Origin: Devosia salina
Lineage (GTDB): Bacteria; Pseudomonadota; Alphaproteobacteria; Rhizobiales; Devosiaceae
DNA: 64,000 bases
NCBI RefSeq assembly: GCF_019504385.1
Contig: NZ_CP080590.1
Location: 3,018,001 to 3,082,000, forward strand
Direction of reading: 5' to 3'
Within the stretch, counting starts at the first letter, position 1. Each line of letters starts with the position of its first letter. Shown here one piece after another: positions 16,678-26,250 of this stretch. The notes beneath the pieces are model-generated. The model was not told the origin of the DNA. It ran no database searches and saw nothing but the letters and a program-made list of their open reading frames with translations. The translations under genes were made by a program, and so were the position numbers.

Positions 16678-18264
16678 GTGTCGCAAAACCTCCTGGTGGG
16701 AGTGGATGTCGGGACCGGCAGTGCCCGGGCCGGCGTGTTCACGCGCGAAGGGCAATTTCTCGGCCGTTCCGAATCTCCCATTTCCATGCGGCGTACTGAC
16801 GCCAATTTCGCCGAGCACGACAGCGAGGAAATCTGGGCCTCGGTCTGCCGGGCCGTGCGCGATGCCATGTCCCTGGCCAAGGCCGCGCCCGGAGATGTCG
16901 TCGGCATCGGCTTCGATGCCACCTGTTCGCTGGTCGTGCGTGACCCTGCCGGAGCGCCGGTCGCCGTGTCGCGCGATGGCGGGGACCGTTGGGACACCAT
17001 CGTCTGGCTCGACCATCGCGCCCTGGACGAAGCGGACGAGTGCACCCGCACCGGTCACGAAGTGCTGCACTATGCCGGGGGCGTCATGTCGCCGGAAATG
17101 GAAGTGCCCAAGCTCATGTGGCTCAAGCGGCACTTGCCGCAGAGCTGGGCCCGGGCCGGCATGATGTTCGATCTGGCCGACTTCCTCTCCTGGAAGGCGA
17201 CCGGCTCGCAGGCCCGCTCGCAATCGACACTGACCTGCAAATGGACCTATCTTGGCCATTCAGACCGGAAGTGGCGGCAGGACTTTCTCGCCCGTGTGGG
17301 GCTCGAAGACCTCCTTGAGAAGGCGTCTCTGCCGCAGGTCGCAAGCCCCGTCGGCGCCGATCTCGGTCCACTGACAGCCGCAGCCGCCGACCAGCTTGGC
17401 CTCACCCCTGCCTGCCGGGTCGGCGCAGGCCTGATCGATGCCCATGCCGGGGCGCTGGGCGTGCTCGGCGCGTTCACGGCCGATGTCGAGACCATCGACC
17501 GGCACCTGGCGCTGATAGCCGGCACGTCGAGCTGCGTGATGGCGCTGTCGGCGGAAGACCGGCCGACCTCTGGCGTCTGGGGCCCCTATTACGGCGCGGT
17601 GCTGCCCGGCGTCTGGCTCAACGAGGGCGGTCAATCGGCCACCGGGGCCCTGCTCGACCACATCATCCGCTGGCATGGCGCTGGCGGTGAACCGACCCGT
17701 GACAAGCATCTCGCCATCTGCGAACGCGTGATGGAATTGCGGGCGACCGAAGGCCTGGCGCTGGCCAATCGTCTGCATGTCCTGCCCGACTTCCATGGCA
17801 ACCGCTCGCCGCTGGGCGACCCCTTTGCCCTCGGCGTCATCTCCGGCCTGACGCTCGACAGCGATTTCGACTCGCTCTGCCGGCTTTATTGGCGCAGTTG
17901 CGTCGCCATCGCTCTGGGCGTGCGGCATATTCTGGAGACGCTCAATACCAAGGGCTATGCCATCGACACGCTGCACATCACCGGCGGTCACACCCGCAAT
18001 CCGCTGCTGATGGAACTCTATGCTGATGCCACCGGCTGCACCGTGGTCGAGCCTGCGACACCGGACGCGACCCTGCTCGGCATGGCCATGGTCGCTGCCA
18101 ATGCCGCCGGCCTCTATCCCGGTCTAGACCAAGCCTGCATGGCCATGCAGCAGGGCGGCACCTCGCGCGCGCCCGACCCCGCCGCACGTCTGCAGTTCGA
18201 TCGCGACTACCGCATTTTTCTAGAGATGCTCCGGCAGCGGCAGGTGATCGACGGGCTGGAGTAG
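16678..18264 (+). CDS. FGGY-family pentulose kinase, D-ribulokinase type
   Basis: Sugar kinase of 528 residues that phosphorylates a ketopentose with ATP. The N-terminal phosphate loop is GVDVGTGSARAGVF; the catalytic base is likely Asp254 in GAGLIDAHAGALG; ATP-site segments ALIAGTSSCVMA and ITGGHTRNPLLMELYADATG follow. TCSLV (residues 82-86) and DFHGNRSPLGDP are signatures of the D-ribulokinase/FGGY group rather than xylulokinase or L-ribulokinase AraB. The start is GTG 16678 with a purine-rich AGAAGAGAGGGCGG upstream. It lies 114 bases after mtlK and probably channels the ketose product into the pentose phosphate pathway. Confidence 0.85.
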   Translation: MSQNLLVGVDVGTGSARAGVFTREGQFLGRSESPISMRRTDANFAEHDSEEIWASVCRAVRDAMSLAKAAPGDVVGIGFDATCSLVVRDPAGAPVAVSRDGGDRWDTIVWLDHRALDEADECTRTGHEVLHYAGGVMSPEMEVPKLMWLKRHLPQSWARAGMMFDLADFLSWKATGSQARSQSTLTCKWTYLGHSDRKWRQDFLARVGLEDLLEKASLPQVASPVGADLGPLTAAAADQLGLTPACRVGAGLIDAHAGALGVLGAFTADVETIDRHLALIAGTSSCVMALSAEDRPTSGVWGPYYGAVLPGVWLNEGGQSATGALLDHIIRWHGAGGEPTRDKHLAICERVMELRATEGLALANRLHVLPDFHGNRSPLGDPFALGVISGLTLDSDFDSLCRLYWRSCVAIALGVRHILETLNTKGYAIDTLHITGGHTRNPLLMELYADATGCTVVEPATPDATLLGMAMVAANAAGLYPGLDQACMAMQQGGTSRAPDPAARLQFDRDYRIFLEMLRQRQVIDGLE

Positions 18265-18291
18265 CCCCGCGCCTGGCACCGGCAGTGATAT

Positions 18292-18406
18292 CACCCCCTC
18301 CCATCCTCCCCCATCAAGGGGGAGGTGCCGCATCGCGTATTGGACGACATTGTGCTCAAGGCACCGGCTTCACACCTCCCCCTTGATGGGGAGGCGGGAG
18401 GGGGTG
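18292..18406. repeat. Large inverted repeat, CCTCCCC/GGGGAGG family
   Basis: CACCCCCTCCC (18292-18302) pairs with GGGAGGGGGTG (18396-18406), and inside CCTCCCCCATCAAGGGGGAGG mirrors CCTCCCCCTTGATGGGGAGG. It separates the polyol operon from the amidoligase operon; the rest of the 18265-18523 gap shows no gene. Confidence 0.75.
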
Positions 18407-18523
18407 GCATTGTGCTGAAACGCCCGCCGGCGCATGCGGCGCCTATCCAGCCGTAGCAATCCCCGCTAAGCTCTTTGTCGGGAAGCCCTAATTCTGTGGC
18501 CTTAGAGCGAGCGACAAAGCCGC

Positions 18524-21500
18524 ATGTCGATCAAAGCCGCCATCTATCATCTCACCCATTACAAATATGATCGACCGGTTACCCTGCAACCGCAGATCAT
18601 CCGCCTGCAGCCGGCGCCACATTCGCGCACCAAGGTGCTCAGCCATTCGCTGCGCGTCACGCCCTCTCTGCACTTCGTCAATGTGCAGCAGGATCCCTAT
18701 GGCAATTTCCTGACGCGCTTCGTCTTTCCCGAGCCGGTGACAGAGCTCAAGATCGAGGTCGACCTCATCGCCGACATGACGGTTTACAATCCCTTCGATT
18801 TCTTCGTGGAAGAGAGCGCCGAGACCTGGCCCTTCGACTATCCCGAAGAGCTGCGCGCCGATCTTTCCATCTATCGCCAGACCGAACCGGCCGGGCCACT
18901 GCTGCAACAGTTTCTGGATACTATCGACAAGAGCCCGAAGAACACCGTCACCTTCGTCACCGAACTCAACACCCGCCTGCAACAGACCATCAACTACATC
19001 GTCCGCATGGAGCCCGGCGTCTGGACCCCGGAGGAAACCCTCGGCAATGCCAAGGGCTCCTGCCGCGATTCGAGCTGGCTGCTGGTCAATATCCTGCGTC
19101 ATCTCGGCTTTGCCGCCCGCTTCGTCTCGGGCTACCTGATCCAGCTCAAACCTGACCTGGTTTCGCTCGATGGGCCGGCGGGCACCGACCACGACTTCAC
19201 CGATCTCCATGCCTGGGCGGAAGTCTATCTCCCCGGCGCCGGCTGGATCGGCCTCGACCCGACATCGGGCCTTCTTACGGGCGAAAGCCATGTGCCGCTG
19301 GCGGCCACGCCGCATTATCGCAATGCGGCGCCCATATCCGGCTTTGCTTCCTATGCCGAAGTCGACTTCGCCTTCGACATGCAGGTGACCCGGGTCGCCG
19401 AGCACCCGCGCATCACCAAGCCTTTTTCCGACGAAAGCTGGCAACGCCTGGATGCGCTCGGCAAGGCTGTCGATGCCAGGCTGGCCGAGCAAGACGTCCG
19501 CCTGACCATGGGTGGTGAACCCACTTTCGTTTCCATCGACGACTTCGAAGCCGACGAATGGAATGCCGGCGCCGTCGGGCCCACCAAACGGAAGCTGGCG
19601 GACGACTTGATCCGCCGCCTTCGCAATCGCTTTGCCCCCAATGGCCTGCTGCATCATGGCCAGGGCAAGTGGTATCCCGGGGAAACCCTGCCGCGCTGGA
19701 CCTTCTCCTTATATTGGCGCCTGGACGGCAAGCCGGTCTGGCAGGATGAAAGCCTGATCGCCAGGGAAGGTGTGCGCTATGATGTGACCAGCAGCGACGC
19801 GGAGGCGCTGAACCGCGCCATTGCGCACAATCTCGGCCTGGCGGGTGACACGGTGCTGCCGGCCTATGAAGATCCGGGCGAATGGATCCTCAAGGAAGCC
19901 AAGCTCCCCGACAATGTTGACCCGGCAAATTCGAAACTGACCGACCCGGAAGAACGGGCCCGCATCGCCACGGTCTTCAATCGCGGCCTCACCAATCCTA
20001 CCGGCTATGTGCTGCCCATCCAGCGCTGGAACGCCGCCGCCAGCGGTCGCCGCTGGATCACCGAGCAATGGAAGACAAGACGCGGCAAGCTTTATCTCGC
20101 CCCCGGTGACAGCGCCGCCGGCTATCGTCTGCCGCTCTCCAGCCTGCGTCATCTGACGGCGACCAGTTATCCGCATATTGTGCCGATGGACCCCGGCGTT
20201 CCGCGCCTACCCTTGCCGGAGCCGGGCACCATCCTCGCCGCCACCGGGGCGCCACCGGCCGATATCCGGCCTCAGGCCGCCGCCAGCTTCACGGCCAGCA
20301 CCGAAACACAGAACCGCAACGAGCAGGTGCTCGACGAGATCGATTCCAATGTGCGGACCGCGCTGACAGTCGAGGTGCGCGAGGGGCGGCTGTGCGTGTT
20401 CCTGCCGCCGGTCTCGGCACTGGAAGACTACCTCGAACTGATCGAGGCCACCGAGGCCGCCGCAAGACAGATCGGCAAGCCGGTGCATGTCGAAGGCTAT
20501 GCCCCGCCGCATGATCCGCGCCTCAATGTCATTCGCGTCGCGCCCGATCCGGGTGTCATCGAGGTCAATATCCACCCGGCTGCGAGCTGGGACGACTGCG
20601 TGGCAACGACCGAGGCGGTCTATGAAGAGGCGCGCCAGTCGCGGCTGGGCGCCGACAAGTTCATGATCGACGGCAAGCATGTGGGCACGGGCGGCGGCAA
20701 TCACGTCGTGGTCGGCGGTGCGACGCCCAGTGACAGTCCGTTCCTCAGGCGCCCCGATCTTCTCAGATCGCTGGTGCTGCACTGGCAGCGTCATCCGTCC
20801 ATGAGCTATCTGTTCTCGGGCATGTTCATCGGCCCCACCAGCCAGGCGCCGCGGATCGACGAGGCCCGGCACGACAGCCTCTATGAACTGGAAATCGCGC
20901 TGGCGCAGGTGCCCGCGCCCGGAGCGGGCGAGGCGCCCCTGCCCTGGCTGACCGATCGACTGTTCCGCAATCTTCTGGTCGATGTCACCGGCAATACCCA
21001 TCGCGCTGAAATCTGCATCGACAAGCTCTATTCGCCCGACGGACCCACCGGCCGGCTGGGCCTCGTGGAATTCCGCGGCTTCGAAATGCCGCCCAATGCG
21101 CGCATGAGCCTGGCCCAGCAATTGCTGATCCGGGCGCTGATCGCGCGCTACTGGGACAATCCGCTGGCCGGTGACTTCACCCGCTGGGGCACCACCCTGC
21201 ACGACCGCTTCATGCTCTCCTCCTTCGTCTGGCGGGATTTCCTGGGCGTGCTGGAGGACCTGCGCCAGCACGGCTTTGACTTCGAACCCGAATGGTTCGC
21301 CGCCCAGCTCGAATTCCGCTTCCCCTTCTGTGGCGAGGTGAGCGTCGATGGCGTCAGGCTGGAACTGCGCCAGGCGCTCGAGCCCTGGCACGTGATGGGC
21401 GAACAGGGTGCCATCGGCGGCACGGTGCGCTTTGTGGATTCATCGGTCGAGCGCCTCGAAGTGCGCCTTGAGACGACCAATCCGGGCCGCTATGCCATCA

Positions 21501-21871
21501 CCTGCAATCAGCGCCCCGTGCCGCTGCAGCCCTCCGGCACCCAGGGCATTTCCGTCGGCGGCGTCCGCTTCAAGGCCTGGCAGCCGGCTTCGGGCATGCA
21601 TCCGGTGATGCCGGTTCATGCGCCGCTGGTGTTCGATATCTATGACAGCTGGACTGGCAGGGCCATTGGCGGCTGCACCTATCATGTTGCCCATCCGGGC
21701 GGCCGCAACTATGAGACCTTCCCGGTCAATGGCAATGAGGCGGAGGCAAGGCGCCTCGCCCGCTTCGTGCCGCACAATCACACCCCCGGCGGCTATGCCC
21801 TGAGACCCGAAAAGCCTGCGGACGAATTTCCGCTGACGCTTGACCTCAGGCGTCCGCCGCGGTTCACGTAA
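18524..21871 (+). CDS. Transglutaminase-like / DUF2126 putative amidoligase fusion
   Basis: Large protein of 1115 residues, family length. Residues 1-80 are the bacterial transglutaminase-like N domain (KAAIYHLTHYKYDRPV); residues about 150-260 are a transglutaminase core with Cys180 in AKGSCRDSSW, His229 in DLHAWAEVY and Asp245 in LDPTSG, a complete papain-like triad. The remainder is DUF2126, described as a putative amidoligase, with VGTGGGNHVVVGG, SYLFSGMFIGPTSQAPRIDE and LVEFRGFEMPPNARMS. No signal peptide is present, so it acts in the cytoplasm. It heads a tight operon with an ATP-grasp/alpha-E protein and a second transglutaminase, pointing to synthesis and cleavage of amide-linked peptides. 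The substrate is unknown. Confidence 0.88.
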   Translation: MSIKAAIYHLTHYKYDRPVTLQPQIIRLQPAPHSRTKVLSHSLRVTPSLHFVNVQQDPYGNFLTRFVFPEPVTELKIEVDLIADMTVYNPFDFFVEESAETWPFDYPEELRADLSIYRQTEPAGPLLQQFLDTIDKSPKNTVTFVTELNTRLQQTINYIVRMEPGVWTPEETLGNAKGSCRDSSWLLVNILRHLGFAARFVSGYLIQLKPDLVSLDGPAGTDHDFTDLHAWAEVYLPGAGWIGLDPTSGLLTGESHVPLAATPHYRNAAPISGFASYAEVDFAFDMQVTRVAEHPRITKPFSDESWQRLDALGKAVDARLAEQDVRLTMGGEPTFVSIDDFEADEWNAGAVGPTKRKLADDLIRRLRNRFAPNGLLHHGQGKWYPGETLPRWTFSLYWRLDGKPVWQDESLIAREGVRYDVTSSDAEALNRAIAHNLGLAGDTVLPAYEDPGEWILKEAKLPDNVDPANSKLTDPEERARIATVFNRGLTNPTGYVLPIQRWNAAASGRRWITEQWKTRRGKLYLAPGDSAAGYRLPLSSLRHLTATSYPHIVPMDPGVPRLPLPEPGTILAATGAPPADIRPQAAASFTASTETQNRNEQVLDEIDSNVRTALTVEVREGRLCVFLPPVSALEDYLELIEATEAAARQIGKPVHVEGYAPPHDPRLNVIRVAPDPGVIEVNIHPAASWDDCVATTEAVYEEARQSRLGADKFMIDGKHVGTGGGNHVVVGGATPSDSPFLRRPDLLRSLVLHWQRHPSMSYLFSGMFIGPTSQAPRIDEARHDSLYELEIALAQVPAPGAGEAPLPWLTDRLFRNLLVDVTGNTHRAEICIDKLYSPDGPTGRLGLVEFRGFEMPPNARMSLAQQLLIRALIARYWDNPLAGDFTRWGTTLHDRFMLSSFVWRDFLGVLEDLRQHGFDFEPEWFAAQLEFRFPFCGEVSVDGVRLELRQALEPWHVMGEQGAIGGTVRFVDSSVERLEVRLETTNPGRYAITCNQRPVPLQPSGTQGISVGGVRFKAWQPASGMHPVMPVHAPLVFDIYDSWTGRAIGGCTYHVAHPGGRNYETFPVNGNEAEARRLARFVPHNHTPGGYALRPEKPADEFPLTLDLRRPPRFT

Positions 21872-21874
21872 CCC

Positions 21875-24286
21875 ATGAGTTCGCGGAATCAGCAGACCCG
21901 CGGCAAGCCCCCGGCCGGCCCCAGCATCATCGCTGATTACCGCCTGCTGCCCGGCGTGCCGGACGAGATGATCGACCCGTCCGGCGCCATTCGGCCCGGC
22001 TGGGACCAGCTCATGTCTGCCTTTGACGCCCTGGGCCCCACCGAACTGGCCGCCCGCTTCGAGCGCGCCGATCAATATCTGCGCGATGCCGGGGTGTTCT
22101 ACCGCAAATATGACGGCGCCGAGGGCAAGGAGCGCGCCTGGCCGCTGGCCCATATTCCGCTTTTGATCGACGAAGCCGACTGGGTGCAGATTTCGAGCGG
22201 GCTGACCCAGCGCGCCGAACTGCTCGAACGCATCGTTGCAGATATCTACGGCAACAACAGTCTGGTGCAGGAAGGCCTGCTGCCGCCCGAACTGATCGCC
22301 CAGAACGCCGAATTCCTGCGCCCCATGGTGGGAGTGCAGCCGGTGAGCGGCCACTATCTGCATTTCTGCGCCTTTGAACTCGGGCGCGGACCGGACGGCG
22401 CCTGGTGGGTGTTGGGCGACCGCACGCAAGCCCCTTCCGGTGCCGGCTTTGCGCTGGAAAACCGCGTCGCTACCACGCGCGCGCTCTCGGACGTCTATGG
22501 CGGCCTCAACATCAACCGGCTCGCCGGCTTCTTCCGGGGTTTCCGCGATACGCTGTTTGCCCATGCCCGGCGCGATGGCGGCCGCGTCGGTATCCTGACG
22601 CCCGGCCAGCTCAACGAGACCTATTTCGAACACGCCTATATTGCCCGCTATCTCGGCCTGATGCTGCTCGAGGGCGAGGACCTAGTGGTCGAGGATGGCC
22701 AGGTCATGGTGCGGACGGTGGCGGGCCTGAAGCCGGTCAGCGTGCTCTGGCGCCGGCTCGATGCCAGCTTCGCCGACCCGCTCGAACTGCGCTATGACAG
22801 CCATATCGGCACGCCCGGCATGGTCGAGGCACTACGCTCAGGCTCGATTTCGATGATCAATGCGCTGGGCACCGGCATTCTCGAAACGCGGGCCCTGGCG
22901 GCCTTCATGCCGCGCCTCTGCAAGCACCTGCTGGGCACCGGCCTCGAACTGCCCGAAATCGCGACCTGGTGGTGCGGCCAGGGCGCCGAGCGTGAATTCG
23001 TGCTCGACAATTTCGACAGCCTGATGATCGGCCCGGCCTTCTCGACGCAATTGCCGTTCGACGATCTGCGCGGGACCGCGCTGGGCGCCGCCATGACCGC
23101 CGAGCAGAAGGCCGAGCTCCAGCACCGGATCAGCCAACAGGGCGGCGCCTATGTCGGGCAGGAGCCGGTGCGGCTTTCGACCGCCCCGGTCTATGTCGAT
23201 GGCCGGCTGGAGCCGCGCCCCATCACCCTGCGCGTCTATGCCGCTCGTACCGACGACGGCTGGACCATCATGCCCGGGGGCTTCGCCCGCGTCGGCTCCA
23301 CCACCGACACCACGGCCCTTGCCATGCAGCGCGGCGGTCAGGCTGCCGACGTCTGGGTGCTATCCACAAAACCGGTAGAACCGGTGTCGCTGCTGCCGCG
23401 CGAAGGGCAAAAGCTGGTGCGCAACACGCCCGGAAGCCTGCCCAGCCGAGCCGCCGACAATTTGATCTGGCTCGGGCGCTATGCCGAGCGCTGCGAGGCC
23501 ACGGTGCGCATCCTTCGGGCCTATAATGCCCGGCTGGCCGAATTGTCCAAGCCCGACCTGCCCATTCTCACCCATTGCGCGGCCTTTCTCGACACGCTCG
23601 ATGTCGATGCCTCCGAGGCCATGCCGCAGGGCCTGCTGGCCTCGATTGACAGCGCGGTGCATAGCGCTGGTCAGATCCGGGACCGCTTCTCGCCCGATGG
23701 CTGGCTGGCGCTCAATGACCTGCAGAAGACCGCCCGGCGCTTTGCGACCCGCATCAGCACCGGCGACGATTCCACCCGGGCCATGACGGTGCTGCTGCGC
23801 AAGCTGGCCGGCTTTTCCGGCCTCGTGCACGAGAACATGTATCGCTTTGCCGGCTGGCGCTTTCTCGAACTGGGCCGGCGCCTGGAGCGCGCTATCCAGA
23901 TCGCCCGCGCCACGGCATGGTTGACGGCACCCGAGGCGCCTGACGGATCGCTCGAAATGCTGCTCGAGATCGGCGACAGCGTCATGTCGCATCGCCGCCG
24001 CTATTCGGTGAGCGCCGGCACGCAGAGCGTTATCGACCTGCTGGTCCTCGACCCGCTCAATCCCCGTTCGGTGCTGTTCCAGCTGACCGAGCTGCGCAAC
24101 CAGGTCGAGACCCTGCCCGGCGGCATCGAGGACGACCAGCTGTCTCCCGCCGCCAAGCTGGCACTGCAAATCCATACCGATCTGGTCATCGCCGAGCCGC
24201 ACCAGTTGACGCCCGAGCGGCTGGACCAGCTGGCGGGCGACATCGGCATGCTCTCCGGGCTTATCGCCGCGGCCTACTTCACCTGA
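21875..24286 (+). CDS. Circularly permuted ATP-grasp / alpha-E fusion protein
   Basis: Fusion of 803 residues. Residues about 20-480 are the circularly permuted ATP-grasp type 2 domain (PFDEMID-like VPDEMIDPSG, GGRVGILTPGQLNETYFEHAY, ELRYDSHIGTPGMVEAL, YVGQEPVRLST, IMPGGFARVGS), expected to form amide bonds with ATP. Residues about 490-800 are the all-helical alpha-E domain (RAADNLIWLGRYAERCEATVR, SVLFQLTELRNQVETLPG). In many bacteria these are two adjacent genes, so the fusion is a variant. The start lies 3 bases after the preceding stop and the next gene follows 11 bases later, so all three proteins should be made together. Confidence 0.88.
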   Translation: MSSRNQQTRGKPPAGPSIIADYRLLPGVPDEMIDPSGAIRPGWDQLMSAFDALGPTELAARFERADQYLRDAGVFYRKYDGAEGKERAWPLAHIPLLIDEADWVQISSGLTQRAELLERIVADIYGNNSLVQEGLLPPELIAQNAEFLRPMVGVQPVSGHYLHFCAFELGRGPDGAWWVLGDRTQAPSGAGFALENRVATTRALSDVYGGLNINRLAGFFRGFRDTLFAHARRDGGRVGILTPGQLNETYFEHAYIARYLGLMLLEGEDLVVEDGQVMVRTVAGLKPVSVLWRRLDASFADPLELRYDSHIGTPGMVEALRSGSISMINALGTGILETRALAAFMPRLCKHLLGTGLELPEIATWWCGQGAEREFVLDNFDSLMIGPAFSTQLPFDDLRGTALGAAMTAEQKAELQHRISQQGGAYVGQEPVRLSTAPVYVDGRLEPRPITLRVYAARTDDGWTIMPGGFARVGSTTDTTALAMQRGGQAADVWVLSTKPVEPVSLLPREGQKLVRNTPGSLPSRAADNLIWLGRYAERCEATVRILRAYNARLAELSKPDLPILTHCAAFLDTLDVDASEAMPQGLLASIDSAVHSAGQIRDRFSPDGWLALNDLQKTARRFATRISTGDDSTRAMTVLLRKLAGFSGLVHENMYRFAGWRFLELGRRLERAIQIARATAWLTAPEAPDGSLEMLLEIGDSVMSHRRRYSVSAGTQSVIDLLVLDPLNPRSVLFQLTELRNQVETLPGGIEDDQLSPAAKLALQIHTDLVIAEPHQLTPERLDQLAGDIGMLSGLIAAAYFT

Positions 24287-24297
24287 GCGGCCGGTAC

Positions 24298-25176
24298 ATG
24301 CTCTACGACATCCGCCTCACCCTCGAATACGACTACGACGCGCCCGTGCATGGCGGACGCCACCATATCCGTGTGGCGCCGGCCAATGTCCCCGGGGTCC
24401 AGCGTGTCATCGCCGCCTCCCTGACCGTCGATCCGGCACCGTCCCGACAAAGCGGCTTCCTCGACTTCTTCGGCAATGCGGTCACCGCCATCACCATGAC
24501 CGATCCGCACGAACAGCTGGTCATCCGCCTGTCGGCACGGGTGCAGGTCGAGGACCTGACCCCACCGGCCGACCTCTCGCCACCCCTGCCACAATTGGCG
24601 CGCGAGATCGGGCAATACTGGTCCATCGCCCCGACCAGCCCCCAGCATTTCCTGGCCGCTTCGCCCCGCGTCCAGATCGTGCCGGCCATTACCGACTATG
24701 CGCGCGACGTGACCGGCGGCGAGCAGACAACCCTGTCCATGGCAACCGCGCTGTGCACGGCGATCCACAAGGACTTCGAATACGACCCCAAGGCCACAGA
24801 CGTGGAGACGCGGCCGGCCGAAGCCTTTGCCCTGCGCCGCGGCGTGTGCCAGGACTTCGCGCATATGATGATTGCCGGCCTGCGCGGCATGGGCATTCCC
24901 GCTGGCTATGTATCGGGGTTCCTGCGCACCAATCCGCCCCCCGGCAAGCCGCGTCTGGAAGGTGCCGACGCCATGCATGCCTGGGTGCGCGCCTGGTGCG
25001 GCCAGCATGTGGGCTGGGTGGAATTCGACCCCACCAACAACATGATCGCGGGGCCCGACCACATCTCCATCGGACATGGCCGGGACTATGCCGACATTTC
25101 GCCCATTGTCGGGGTATTGCGCACCCATGGCTCGCACGAGACCAGGCAGTCGGTCGACGTGCTCCGCGTCGAGTAA
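24298..25176 (+). CDS. Transglutaminase-like cysteine peptidase family protein
   Basis: Protein of 292 residues with the bacterial transglutaminase N domain (LYDIRLTLEYDYDAPVHGGRH) and core domain. The catalytic triad is complete: Cys184 in RRGVCQDFAHMM, His227 in DAMHAWVRAW and Asp244 in EFDPTNN. No signal peptide. In this gene family the core usually acts as a peptidase or amide hydrolase, so it may trim what the amidoligase and ATP-grasp proteins make. It is the last gene of the operon; an EcfG promoter for the next block starts 10 bases after its stop. The Anbu proteasome-like subunit often found with this set is not present in the window. Confidence 0.87.
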   Translation: MLYDIRLTLEYDYDAPVHGGRHHIRVAPANVPGVQRVIAASLTVDPAPSRQSGFLDFFGNAVTAITMTDPHEQLVIRLSARVQVEDLTPPADLSPPLPQLAREIGQYWSIAPTSPQHFLAASPRVQIVPAITDYARDVTGGEQTTLSMATALCTAIHKDFEYDPKATDVETRPAEAFALRRGVCQDFAHMMIAGLRGMGIPAGYVSGFLRTNPPPGKPRLEGADAMHAWVRAWCGQHVGWVEFDPTNNMIAGPDHISIGHGRDYADISPIVGVLRTHGSHETRQSVDVLRVE

Positions 25177-25185
25177 TATCGCCAC

Positions 25186-25211
25186 GGAACCATTTTCACA
25201 TTGTCCCCGTT
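25186..25211 (+). promoter_or_regulatory. EcfG (general stress sigma factor) promoter
   Basis: GGAAC (25186-25190) and CGTT (25208-25211) are separated by 17 bases, a perfect match to the alphaproteobacterial EcfG consensus GGAAC-N16/17-CGTT. The next gene starts at 25275, about 57 bases beyond the expected transcription start. EcfG itself is encoded at 30444-30995. Confidence 0.8.
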
Positions 25212-25274
25212 CTCTTGGCACGCGGGCCGAATGGCTCCGCCAGGAAAGATCCGGCAAACCGGGTCGCAGGAGAC

Positions 25275-25451
25275 ATGGAAATGTACACTTCACAGATCAG
25301 GCACCATGACCGTCACAGCCGCGCCAAGGCTGCAGTGTGGACCGACCACGCATTCGATCATCACCCTCGTTTTGCTGAAGTGGCCATGGCCCTCCTGCCC
25401 GCTTCGCTGATCCTGGCGACTGCCACCGCCCTGCTGGTCGCGCTGGTCTAG
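25275..25451 (+). CDS. Small unknown membrane protein, probable stress-regulon member
   Basis: Protein of 58 residues: a His/Arg-rich first half (QIRHHDRHSRAKAAVW, DHAFDHHPRF) and one hydrophobic helix (MALLPASLILATATALLVAL) at the C-terminus. AGGAGA four to nine bases before the ATG at 25275 makes it a credible gene despite its size. It lies directly downstream of a perfect EcfG promoter and 43 bases before the DUF3309 gene, likely on the same transcript. I do not recognise the family; function unknown. Confidence 0.55.
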   Translation: MEMYTSQIRHHDRHSRAKAAVWTDHAFDHHPRFAEVAMALLPASLILATATALLVALV

Positions 25452-25494
25452 GGTCGAACAGCGCACCGGTTTCCCGAGTTCTTAGGAGGGTTTC

Positions 25495-25653
25495 ATGACA
25501 CTCGGCACTATTCTGATCATCATTCTCATTCTGCTGCTCATCGGCGCGTTGCCGACCTGGGGCTATTCGCGTGGCTTCGGCTACTTCCCCTCGGGCATCC
25601 TCGGCGTCGTTCTGGTCGTGGTGCTGATCCTGGTCCTCATGGGACGCTTCTAG
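25495..25653 (+). CDS. DUF3309 family small membrane protein
   Basis: Protein of 52 residues: MTLGTILIIILILLLIGALP, then TWGYSRGFGYFPSG, then a second helix ending LVLMGRF. This two-helix pattern with a central WGYS..GYFPSG loop is DUF3309, common in alphaproteobacteria and often stress-induced. TAGGAGGG before the ATG is an excellent ribosome binding site. It probably shares the EcfG promoter at 25186-25211. Confidence 0.85.
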   Translation: MTLGTILIIILILLLIGALPTWGYSRGFGYFPSGILGVVLVVVLILVLMGRF

Positions 25654-25820
25654 CATCAGATCCTATCCCCAAACGGGCACACCAGGTCCCTCTGGTATCC
25701 CTTGAAAAGGGAACGTGCCCTTCAGCGGACCGATGGTCGCCCCCCTTTTCGGTCCGCGCCCTTTGTCCCGGCAAGCGCCTGCTTGTCGGGACTTCTTTTT
25801 CGCTCACAACCGGTTGCTGG

Positions 25821-25846
25821 GGAACTCCGGCAGCGGCCAAGGCGTT
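25821..25846 (+). promoter_or_regulatory. EcfG promoter upstream of the DUF883 gene
   Basis: GGAAC (25821-25825), 17 bases, CGTT (25843-25846): a perfect match. It lies 27 bases before the ATG at 25874. A weaker copy (GGAAC, 16 bases, CGAT) lies near 25702-25726. Confidence 0.8.
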
Positions 25847-25873
25847 GTGGCCACATCGAACAAGGAGCGCCCG

Positions 25874-26248
25874 ATGGCAACCACCTCTGACATGGCCCCG
25901 AACCGCCGCAAGACTGGCAATGGCGGCCGCAGCACCGCTACCACCAAGACCCCGGCTACCCGCGAAGAGCAGCTCGAAGCCCAGGTGGCCCAGCTGCAGG
26001 CCGACCTCATGGCGATCAGCGATACGCTCGCCAAGCTGACCGGAGAAAAGGTCGGCCAGGCCCGGTCCCTGGCCAGCGCGGAAGTGAAACATCTGCAGGC
26101 CAAGGGACAGCAGATGCTCAATGAAGCCCAGGACCAAGCCGGTGAAGTGGAAAAGCAACTCAAGGACACGATCCGCGAAAAACCTCTGACCGCGGTGGCA
26201 GCGGCCGCCGGCGTCGGGTTCGTACTGGCCCTGCTGACCCGGCACTGA
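25874..26248 (+). CDS. DUF883 (ElaB/YqjD-like) membrane-anchored protein
   Basis: Protein of 124 residues. The first 35 residues are polar and basic, residues about 35-105 form a helical coiled-coil-like segment (REEQLEAQVAQLQADLMAIS), and the C-terminus is a single helix (KPLTAVAAAAGVGFVLALLTRH), the DUF883 layout of tail-anchored proteins related to ElaB/YqjD, which bind ribosomes in stationary-phase E. coli. AAGGAG precedes the ATG. It follows a perfect EcfG promoter and is 2 bases from the next gene, as yqjD is followed by yqjE. Confidence 0.85.
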   Translation: MATTSDMAPNRRKTGNGGRSTATTKTPATREEQLEAQVAQLQADLMAISDTLAKLTGEKVGQARSLASAEVKHLQAKGQQMLNEAQDQAGEVEKQLKDTIREKPLTAVAAAAGVGFVLALLTRH

Positions 26249-26250
26249 CC

